Below are positions 5,247-10,397 of a stretch of 10,397 nt of DNA, in pieces; position 1 is the first letter of the stretch, and the number at the start of each line of letters is the position of its first letter. The DNA comes from Oscillospiraceae bacterium (lineage in GTDB: Bacteria; Bacillota; Clostridia; Oscillospirales; Ruminococcaceae), in contig JAAVIG010000057.1 in assembly GCA_014796735.1 (NCBI GenBank), positions 1 to 10,397 of the forward strand. The letters run 5' to 3'. Both the position numbers and the translations under genes were made by a program. A model generated the notes under the pieces. It was not told the origin of the DNA. It saw only the letters and a list, made by a program, of their open reading frames with translations, and ran no database searches.

Positions 5247-6077
5247 TTATTTCTCCGTAATTATCAATGTTCCGTTAGGTGCGTTTTTTTGATTTATGCT
5301 CATATTTTTCGCGTCAAATAACATTCCGTCTTCTGAAACAATTGACACTTCCGCATTTCCCGTATAAGTGTCGGTTTCCAGAACACCCTGCCAACTCCCT
5401 CCACCGCCCAAACCATAGTCGGGTTTATTGCTGTCACGGATTCGGGAGGCTATTACGCGAACCATAGGTACATTCTGCCAAGTACCGTCACCTCTTAAGA
5501 ATTTTGTCTGATCTCCCGCCAAAGGCGCAGGTACAAATCCTGACGCACCGTCTTTGTTCGCCGTAGAGGCCACCATATCAGCGTGTATATGAGCATTAAA
5601 GTCCTCTTGTGTAACGTAAAGATTGCTTCCGTCATATGAAAACGATATATTCTGCGATCTTGACAGTACCGTATCAATGCCTATCGTCCAAACATAGTGA
5701 CTTACGTCTGATGAAGGTATGCTGTCATATCCCTGAGTAGTATAAGTGTATCCGTAAAGCACAGGTTCACTGTTTCCGATTGAAGCAAATACCCCTATTT
5801 CCGTCATTAAAACAGGCTGTTCAAATGTATGGTTGTCTATCCTTACTCCAATGTAGTGAGTAACTCCCTTTGTTTCCGAGCGCACCACTTCGACCTGTTC
5901 TGCAAATAACACCATATCAGTCATTAAAGGGACATTTGCTGATGTATTAGGCACACCCTGTCCTATCTTGGCGTAATTAAACGTAACGGTTTCATTGGAA
6001 GCTATTGCCTTTTGCCTAATATTCAATCCCGCATTTGTAATTATAAAGGGACTCCATATTGTTTCTACGTTTTCCAT
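5247..6077 (-). CDS. Tail fibre protein, tail-collar (DUF3751-like) N-terminus
   Basis: This 276-residue protein is the first fibre after the baseplate genes and is likely the baseplate-attached one. The N-terminal 150 residues resemble the phage tail-collar fibre family: ITNAGLNIRQKAIASNETVTFNYAKIG (13-39), then VLMTEIGVFASIGNSEPVLYGYT (89-111). A shaft/linker follows, with VTQEDFNAHIHADMVAS and a segment at 180-201 containing PLAGDQTKFLRGDGTWQ, a very common fibre repeat. Residues 202-276 form a Gly-rich patch (GLGGGGSWQG) and a beta-rich end that may be a small tip or attachment point for another fibre. AAGGAG lies ten bases before the ATG. Trimerisation is expected from the family, not shown here. 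Confidence 0.85.
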   Translation of the reverse strand: MENVETIWSPFIITNAGLNIRQKAIASNETVTFNYAKIGQGVPNTSANVPLMTDMVLFAEQVEVVRSETKGVTHYIGVRIDNHTFEQPVLMTEIGVFASIGNSEPVLYGYTYTTQGYDSIPSSDVSHYVWTIGIDTVLSRSQNISFSYDGSNLYVTQEDFNAHIHADMVASTANKDGASGFVPAPLAGDQTKFLRGDGTWQNVPMVRVIASRIRDSNKPDYGLGGGGSWQGVLETDTYTGNAEVSIVSEDGMLFDAKNMSINQKNAPNGTLIITEK

Positions 6078-6097
6078 ACCTTTTTATCTCCTTATCG

Positions 6098-6769
6098 TTA
6101 TATCTGCGTACTCGCAATAGTGCTGCGTCTTTGGTTCTCAACCTTAATTCCGGCAATATATACCGTGCCATAGGGCTTAGTGTTATCTTTAGGAGGCAAA
6201 GGCGGCGGCAGCGACTTGTCAAGGTGTCTTTCAAGCATTATTCCTCCAACATACAAAGCTGTATCAAAGCTTAATGAGAACACAACGGAATAGTCTACCA
6301 AAACCCCCATTGGCTTTGGAGTGATATAGCCGTGCTGTATCAACTCACCCTCAAAAAGCGTTTGCAAGCCCAATATTCTTGCTTCCATAGTCATGTTCTG
6401 ATTATCGACTATTTGTATCTCGTAATCGGGGAACACCTCGCTCCATATCTTCTTTATGCCCTCAACTGACCCGTCCCAGTTGTTAAGGCTTATACGTGCT
6501 TTTAATAGCGTCCGATAATAAGGATCGGTTAAAATTACGTCATTAAGCTTAGGCTGAAAATTTAACTGCCGCTTTACTCCCACATATTCTCCAATAATGT
6601 CAAGCTGTCTTCCTACGGCAGTATCAATATCAAACGCTTTGTTAAACGTTTCCAAACACTCGTATAAGTCAATAAAAGGTTTAAGCCTTGCTTCTACAAG
6701 CTTCATAAACTTTGGTCGGACCTTATGCTCGCTTGTAATCCGATTTAAGTAGGTGGAAATATCGATCAT
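6098..6769 (-). CDS. DUF2612 / gpI-like baseplate wedge protein
   Basis: This 223-residue protein matches the DUF2612 type of tail protein, the position-equivalent of P2 gpI / Mu gp48. It carries the conserved segment FDIDTAVGRQLDIIGEYVGV (46-65), then LTDPYYRTLLKARISLNNWDGSVEGIKKIW (about 80-109), where a helical domain docks beside protein J. The C-terminus turns proline-rich (SLPPPLPPKD, near 190-200) and ends in a short strand region, a plausible flexible connection to the fibre encoded next. The start overlaps the stop of gene J by four bases and has GGAGGTGA seven bases upstream. In related phages this protein links baseplate wedge and fibre; the fibre gene begins 20 bases downstream, consistent with that job. 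Confidence 0.85.
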   Translation of the reverse strand: MIDISTYLNRITSEHKVRPKFMKLVEARLKPFIDLYECLETFNKAFDIDTAVGRQLDIIGEYVGVKRQLNFQPKLNDVILTDPYYRTLLKARISLNNWDGSVEGIKKIWSEVFPDYEIQIVDNQNMTMEARILGLQTLFEGELIQHGYITPKPMGVLVDYSVVFSLSFDTALYVGGIMLERHLDKSLPPPLPPKDNTKPYGTVYIAGIKVENQRRSTIASTQI

Positions 6770-7959
6770 TCAAAAATCACCTCCACATTTTCGGAAATAC
6801 ATCTCGCCACCGCATTAAAAGCAATATCTATATCGTCTTCTGCTGTATTGCTTGCGCTCGTTCCTATAAGTACAGGCAGCGTCGGGGACAATGTAAAAGC
6901 AGGGGTACGTAAATCGGGAGCAACAGACTGTGCTATGGTTTCAAGGAGCGAAATGCTTACACACTCACCAATATCAAGCGAGTTAATAAAACCCGATACG
7001 CTTTCCTTTATCTGCTCTGCCATTGTATCAACATAGCCTGTACGCTGTTTTATATTTACTTTAACATAAACATCAACGTATATTGGACGGAAGAACAAAA
7101 TAGGAGGCGGATCGTCAAGAATGGGGTCGGGGGGTATAACATTAACCTCAATATCTCCGTATGTTCCGCAGCCGGGAGTTTTCCTCAAATATATTTCTTT
7201 TCCTATTTCCTCTGTATCTCCACCCTCCACTACGCAGCATACTGAGTGTTCGGGTATACCATGTTCGTCCGTCATTCCTGTATCGTTTTCATAAACCCTG
7301 TAACGCATTACATTGGATATTTCCGCGATACCGCCTATCAACCCCTGCAATACTGTCTTGCTTGGTCTGGCGGTCGATATTGTTTGTCGCGCTTTCGCCG
7401 CTGCGTCGCTTTCTATGTCTTTTCCGACAACAGCGTTCGATTTGTTGGTTACACTTGCCCAGCCGCGTGTCTGTGTCACAATTTGTACAAGTGTTCCTGC
7501 GTCTGCATAGATCTGTCCCGGAGTTTTACAAGTGGCAAACACGTCTATGCTTCCGCTTTCCGGTATCACAGTATCTTCAAGTTCCCACAAAATGTCGCCG
7601 ACTGAATCTGATACAATTCCTCCGTTGATAACCGTTCCAGGCTCTCCGGTGCAAGTCACAACAACAACGCTTTGCGAGGCTTTGAGCCTTTTTAATCCGT
7701 TGATTTTTAACAAGCCGTCAACAGATACGCCTTGCGCAAACTGAATACTACGGTTGTTATAAACAAGCTGTGCCAAATTAGCAACGTCAGACCACAAATC
7801 AGCGACTTCCGCGTTCACTTGGTAATCTTGTGAGTCTGGCTCTAAGTATATATCAGTACCGAAAATTCGACGACAAGCGTCATTTATTTCGTCCAGCACA
7901 TCTTGATACAACGGAAGATGTATTCCAGTTTCGTCAATATACGGCTTAAAATATGCCAT
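6766..7959 (-). CDS. Baseplate J-like protein
   Basis: At 397 residues this is a full-length baseplate J family member (PF04865; gpJ, Mu gp47, T4 gp6 relatives). With the gpI-like partner these form the wedges surrounding the hub, which rearrange to trigger sheath contraction. Family features in order: an N-terminal segment with YQDVLDEINDACRRIFG; the AQGVSVDGLLKINGLKR stretch (about 75-92); a beta domain rich in G-T-V and SGSIDVFATCKTPGQIYADAGTL; then ESDAAAKARQTISTARPS with LQGLIGGIAEISNV (about 183-217); and the proline-rich IPPDPILDDPPPILFFRPI linker before the C-terminal domain. AGGAGG lies seven bases before the ATG. The stop overlaps the next gene's ATG by four bases (ATGA), so the two partners should be made in a coupled ratio. 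Confidence 0.95.
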   Translation of the reverse strand: MAYFKPYIDETGIHLPLYQDVLDEINDACRRIFGTDIYLEPDSQDYQVNAEVADLWSDVANLAQLVYNNRSIQFAQGVSVDGLLKINGLKRLKASQSVVVVTCTGEPGTVINGGIVSDSVGDILWELEDTVIPESGSIDVFATCKTPGQIYADAGTLVQIVTQTRGWASVTNKSNAVVGKDIESDAAAKARQTISTARPSKTVLQGLIGGIAEISNVMRYRVYENDTGMTDEHGIPEHSVCCVVEGGDTEEIGKEIYLRKTPGCGTYGDIEVNVIPPDPILDDPPPILFFRPIYVDVYVKVNIKQRTGYVDTMAEQIKESVSGFINSLDIGECVSISLLETIAQSVAPDLRTPAFTLSPTLPVLIGTSASNTAEDDIDIAFNAVARCISENVEVIFE

Positions 7960-7970
7960 TTCTGCGCCTC

Positions 7971-8363
7971 CTACATCTTGATTTCGAGCAGGCTTGCTCC
8001 ACTCGATAAAGAAATAGAAAATTCTGTGTCATATACGGTCTTTATCGTGATGTCCGCCTTGTACGCTCTGCTCTCTACGTCAATACTGCTTTCAAACTTG
8101 GTTATATCGGAAACTCCCTGCGTACCGTTTATTCTGTCCGAGAAAACAAGGTCGATTTCGTCTGGTGTTTCGTCCGTCCGTAGCCTTTGCCCTAAAACTT
8201 TCTCAAACAGCGGCGTACCGTCTTGTCGGTTCTCCCACCATTCGCCCAAAAGGAGCAACAGACGCGTCTTTACCGCTTGCGCTACTGCTTCCGTTCCCTC
8301 GTACAGTTCGTTGTGGCGACCGATTGTGTAATCTCCGTTTTCGTCAAGTTTCCTGTATTTCAT
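7971..8363 (-). CDS. Baseplate wedge protein, gp25/W-like
   Basis: This 130-residue protein is probably a gp25/W-type wedge component that links the hub to the first sheath ring and nucleates sheath polymerisation. It opens MKYRKLDENGDYTIGR, followed by EAVAQAVKTRLLLLLGEWWENRQDGTPLFEKVLG (about 25-58, an amphipathic helix then a conserved Trp-rich turn). The C-terminal half is an alpha/beta strand region (VESRAYKADITIKTVYDTEF). This pattern is common to small baseplate proteins located just before gene J in many temperate myophages. The start at 8363 is supported by GGAGG five bases upstream; longer in-frame extensions would run into the PAAR gene and lack a site. The stop lies inside the leader of gene J. 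A DUF2634 or Mu gp46 assignment is equally possible. Confidence 0.75.
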   Translation of the reverse strand: MKYRKLDENGDYTIGRHNELYEGTEAVAQAVKTRLLLLLGEWWENRQDGTPLFEKVLGQRLRTDETPDEIDLVFSDRINGTQGVSDITKFESSIDVESRAYKADITIKTVYDTEFSISLSSGASLLEIKM

Positions 8364-8364
8364 A

Positions 8365-8655
8365 TCAACCTCCGATATACACATTAGGGCTTCCGTCACG
8401 TACTGAGCCACCAACTTCCACTGAGTCGCCAATTCTCCCTGCCGGTATGCCGTTAATATACACTGTCGTGCTTCCAGACGATATACTGTCTTGGTGCGGA
8501 GAGTGAGCAAGGCAAGAATGCGACGCGTACTTATCACCTACTCTCCCTGCTTCTTTTCCGTTGATAAATACATTCGGACTGCCCTCCACAAGTTTTACAG
8601 ATGAGCAATCGTCGTGACCCGTGCAGCAGTCGTCTTTTCTTGTCGCTTCCGGCAT
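8365..8655 (-). CDS. PAAR-domain spike tip protein
   Basis: This 96-residue protein has the paired PAAR repeat layout: GSPNVFINGKEAGRVGD (25-41), GSTTVYINGIPAGRIGD (61-77) and a final GSPNVYIGG. PAAR proteins form a cone with a bound metal ion that sharpens the needle of contractile spikes. Candidate ligands are visible: His14 in a CTGH motif, then His46, Cys48 and His51 in HSCLAHSPH, matching the three-His/one-Cys site of the family. Cys10, Cys11 and Cys17 are extra. The second of two in-frame ATGs (8655) was chosen because AGGGGGA lies six bases upstream; the first ATG (8661) directly abuts that site. The gene lies between spike and wedge genes, and its TGA is one base from the next ATG. 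It has no toxin extension, so it appears to be a pure tip. Confidence 0.93.
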   Translation of the reverse strand: MPEATRKDDCCTGHDDCSSVKLVEGSPNVFINGKEAGRVGDKYASHSCLAHSPHQDSISSGSTTVYINGIPAGRIGDSVEVGGSVRDGSPNVYIGG

Positions 8656-8666
8656 ATTCATTCCCC

Positions 8667-9299
8667 CTAATTGATGTTGACTTTCGCGCCTTTTATGACG
8701 TTTTCTCCCGCAGCTTGTATCAAGGTTTCTCCTCCAGCCTTGATTGATATGTTTCCTCCCACGTCGATTGCCAGATTGCCCTCACATTTAATGTTCACAG
8801 CACTTTTGCTCTTGTCAAGCTCTATAACAATACTGCTGTCGTCTGTGCGTATATGTAGATTATCGGGGTGATACTCTGCGACTTTTCTCGGCTGACTTGT
8901 CGTTCCTATGATAGCAAACGCGTCGGAGAGGTCGTGCCTCCGCGTTTCCATTTGGTCTTGTACGCCTCCGCTTTGCCACCAACCGTCAATGCACATGTCC
9001 GCAAAGACAAGCAGACATTCGTCTCCTTTTTTTACGGGAAGCGTTATAGAATATCCTCCCGCTCGCGGAAAACATATAGGAATATCTGTAAGGATAGGCA
9101 GTTTTGTAGCATTTACCGCCGCTTCCCCTACCTGTATATTCTCAGTGATTGAGGGTTGTACGCTGACTGTTTGCTTCTCTGCGTCAAAACTCTCAACAAT
9201 TCCGGGGATTGCAACACGTAGCTGAGCCGCATTATTGAATGCTGCTGCTCTCTGTTGTTCTTCCTCGCTATGAAGTCTTTCGGTTATTCCTTGTGACAT
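8667..9299 (-). CDS. Baseplate spike protein, Gp138/gpV-like
   Basis: The 210-residue product is the likely central membrane-piercing spike. After a charged N-terminal helix (about 1-25), residues 28-140 look like the OB-fold of the Gp138 N-terminal family: AIPGIVESFDAEKQTVSVQP, then PICFPRAGGYSITLPVKKGD and FADMCIDGWW. The last 60 residues are short beta repeats (INIKCEGNLAIDVGG-like, ISIKAGGETLIQAAGE, NVIKGAKVNIN) expected of an intertwined triple-stranded beta-helix needle. The start at MSQG is fixed by GGAGGG four bases upstream; an in-frame codon seven residues earlier lacks support. The TAG stop overlaps the ribosome binding site of the following PAAR gene, whose product should cap this needle. 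The role is inferred from fold pattern and context. Confidence 0.85.
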   Translation of the reverse strand: MSQGITERLHSEEEQQRAAAFNNAAQLRVAIPGIVESFDAEKQTVSVQPSITENIQVGEAAVNATKLPILTDIPICFPRAGGYSITLPVKKGDECLLVFADMCIDGWWQSGGVQDQMETRRHDLSDAFAIIGTTSQPRKVAEYHPDNLHIRTDDSSIVIELDKSKSAVNIKCEGNLAIDVGGNISIKAGGETLIQAAGENVIKGAKVNIN

Positions 9300-9343
9300 A
9301 TTACCCTCCGTATAAAGCAAATTGTCGGCAAGTTACAAGTAAG

Positions 9344-10237
9344 TTAAGTGTTGTACGAATCGCCCGTGAGAGGAACCGTACCTGGCTGTGCCACTCCCTC
9401 GAACTCGGTGTACCAATCGTTTCCATGAGTGTCACCTGTGTGCTTTAGTTTTATAATCTTGTACACTCCCGAACTCAAAGTCGCTTTTCCTACTTCGTTG
9501 CTTTCCTGCACAAATTCGTTGCTTATATGTACTAACTTGTTTACATTAAGCAAAGGGTTTAACAGGCATTTTCCTGTTACTCCGTCGTCTGTCTGCTCTG
9601 GTGTTCCTATCAGTCCACTGCTCGGAGATAAGTCTACGATTTGCCCCTCCGGTAAATCCCCAGGTTTAACAAGATTGATTTTGCGGTCGTTCACGTAGAA
9701 TAATGCACCCTCGCTTTTTGCAAGCATAGAGGCGTAGTCTTTTGGCTGCCCAAACATAGCTTTACCCCTTGCCAGCTTCGTTCCTTTGAGGTCGCTGGAA
9801 ACATTTCCCATTGTCATGTCGTCATCTGCTATGCCCTGCATTTGTGATAATACACTCTGCGTAGTTTGCCCTGCACCATAAGACACGGAAATAAACCCCG
9901 AATTGAGAAATAGGTCGCCGTCCTGTGCGATAACTTCTGTGATCTTGTCCACACTTTGTGCCGCTCTGCGAATTGCTTTCACAATATCTCCGTCGAAAAT
10001 CAGCCCATATTGTTCCGAATTTTCATAGCCAGCCTCAATAATAATTCTCTTTGCGTCTGACAAAATAAAATTCTGCGTTGCAGGCGCAAGATTGTATATT
10101 TGTATTGTACTTTTGTTCGGTTCTGTTGACATTGATTTATCAATGCTGAAAACAGCCCTCAATCCTGTAATATCAATTCCGTTTGTTCCTTTGGTGGCGA
10201 CAATAATCTTATATTTTCGCCCGAATAATTCACTCAA
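9344..10237 (-). CDS. Baseplate hub protein, gpD / gp27-like
   Basis: This 297-residue protein probably forms the ring-like hub at the bottom of the tail tube, on which the spike sits. It is beta-rich from the N-terminus (KYKIIVATKG, then the IQIYNL and GYENSEQYGLIFDGDI stretches at about residues 45-85). Near the C-terminus (258-277) lies a hub-like signature, VYKIIKLKHTGDTHGNDWYT; the GDT-G-DW-T pattern is typical of P2 gpD / Mu gp44 relatives. I chose a TTG start at 10237 because GGGGTG lies six bases upstream. An ATG at 10285 and a GTG at 10246 share the frame but lack a good ribosome binding site and overlap the upstream gene more. The spike gene follows after 44 bases. The assignment rests on motif, size and order. 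Confidence 0.8.
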   Translation of the reverse strand: MSELFGRKYKIIVATKGTNGIDITGLRAVFSIDKSMSTEPNKSTIQIYNLAPATQNFILSDAKRIIIEAGYENSEQYGLIFDGDIVKAIRRAAQSVDKITEVIAQDGDLFLNSGFISVSYGAGQTTQSVLSQMQGIADDDMTMGNVSSDLKGTKLARGKAMFGQPKDYASMLAKSEGALFYVNDRKINLVKPGDLPEGQIVDLSPSSGLIGTPEQTDDGVTGKCLLNPLLNVNKLVHISNEFVQESNEVGKATLSSGVYKIIKLKHTGDTHGNDWYTEFEGVAQPGTVPLTGDSYNT

Positions 10238-10397
10238 CCGTATCACCCCATACAAGATAATATTCTGTGCCAAGGTTGGTATCATCTGGGTTCTCCGCTC
10301 CTTGCAAATCCCCCTCTTTTACGATAACTGCACTCCCTAAATCCATATAGTCAAACTGTTCCAAAAGGTTTGCCGCAGGGTATTCTCCAATCATAAT
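10230..10397 (-). CDS. C-terminal end of an unassigned tail/baseplate gene (partial)
   Basis: An open frame enters from the right edge and ends at a TGA at 10232-10230. It gives about 55 visible residues, acidic and ending in EYYLVWGDTVE. An ATG lies in frame only three bases inside the edge, so a start there cannot be ruled out, but its ribosome binding site would be outside the window. The downstream hub gene starts inside this gene and overlaps it by eight bases, which ties both to one transcript. In Mu/P2-like phages the position before the hub is held by tail or tape-measure-associated proteins. I do not recognise the family and assign no function. Confidence 0.7.
   Translation of the reverse strand: MMIGEYPAANLLEQFDYMDLGSAVIVKEGDLQGAENPDDTNLGTEYYLVWGDTVE
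10235..10249 (-). promoter_or_regulatory. Ribosome binding site and TTG start of the hub gene
   Basis: On the minus strand, GGGGTG (10249-10244) is followed by a six-base spacer and TTG (10237-10235), then AGTGAA. The upstream gene's TGA lies inside this start (TTGAGTGA), so termination and initiation overlap by eight bases. This is a translational-coupling arrangement and the reason for preferring the TTG. Confidence 0.55.

Noticed and set aside
8365..8655. PAAR gene as a sign of a type VI secretion system or an extracellular injection system
   Set aside because: The neighbours are phage baseplate, fibre and lysis genes. No T6SS core gene or injection-system ATPase is present in the window. 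A tailocin remains possible but cannot be decided here.
1..10397. CRISPR arrays, tRNAs, IS elements, attachment sites
   Set aside because: No regularly spaced direct repeats with spacers, no cloverleaf-type sequence, no transposase and no integrase-linked repeats were found on reading both strands.

Overview
This window looks like the late tail, fibre and lysis region of a contractile-tailed (myovirus-type) phage or prophage. Every supported gene lies on the minus strand, so the region reads from the right end to the left. Genes abut or overlap by a few bases, and nearly all have strong AGGAGG-type ribosome binding sites. That ribosome binding site style, the LLH-type holin, the XhlA-like protein and the clostridial-type endolysin suggest a Gram-positive, probably gut Clostridia host (inference). 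No head, integrase or regulatory genes are visible, so a tail-like bacteriocin (tailocin) cannot be excluded.

Baseplate block (10397 down to 6098): the 3' end of an unassigned gene; a gpD/gp27-like hub; a Gp138/gpV-like spike with a beta-helical needle; a PAAR spike tip; a gp25/W-like wedge protein; a baseplate J protein; and a DUF2612 (gpI-like) protein. This is the usual gene order of Mu/P2-like baseplates.

Fibre block (6077 down to 1219): a tail-collar-type fibre (276 aa); a 196-aa fibre-like protein; a 271-aa collagen-containing fibre; a 152-aa protein opening with three 14-residue repeats; a 145-aa protein with a C-terminal coiled coil; a 369-aa fibre; and a 139-aa protein that could be a fibre accessory. 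The 271-aa and 369-aa fibres are paralogues over their N-terminal halves and share a 27-bp exact direct repeat in register. Recombination there would remove the intervening cassette and leave an in-frame hybrid fibre. A strong two-tier hairpin sits just before the collagen fibre gene, in the largest intergenic gap of the window (91 bp).

Lysis block (1226 down to 1): an XhlA-like protein, a small two-TM protein, an LLH-family holin and the N-terminal 140 residues of an NlpC/P60-type endolysin, all translationally coupled.

I see no RNA genes, CRISPR array, IS element, attachment site or credible plus-strand gene. No gene-free stretch exceeds 300 bases. The most interesting parts are the paralogous fibre pair with its removable middle cassette, and the tandem-repeat protein between them.
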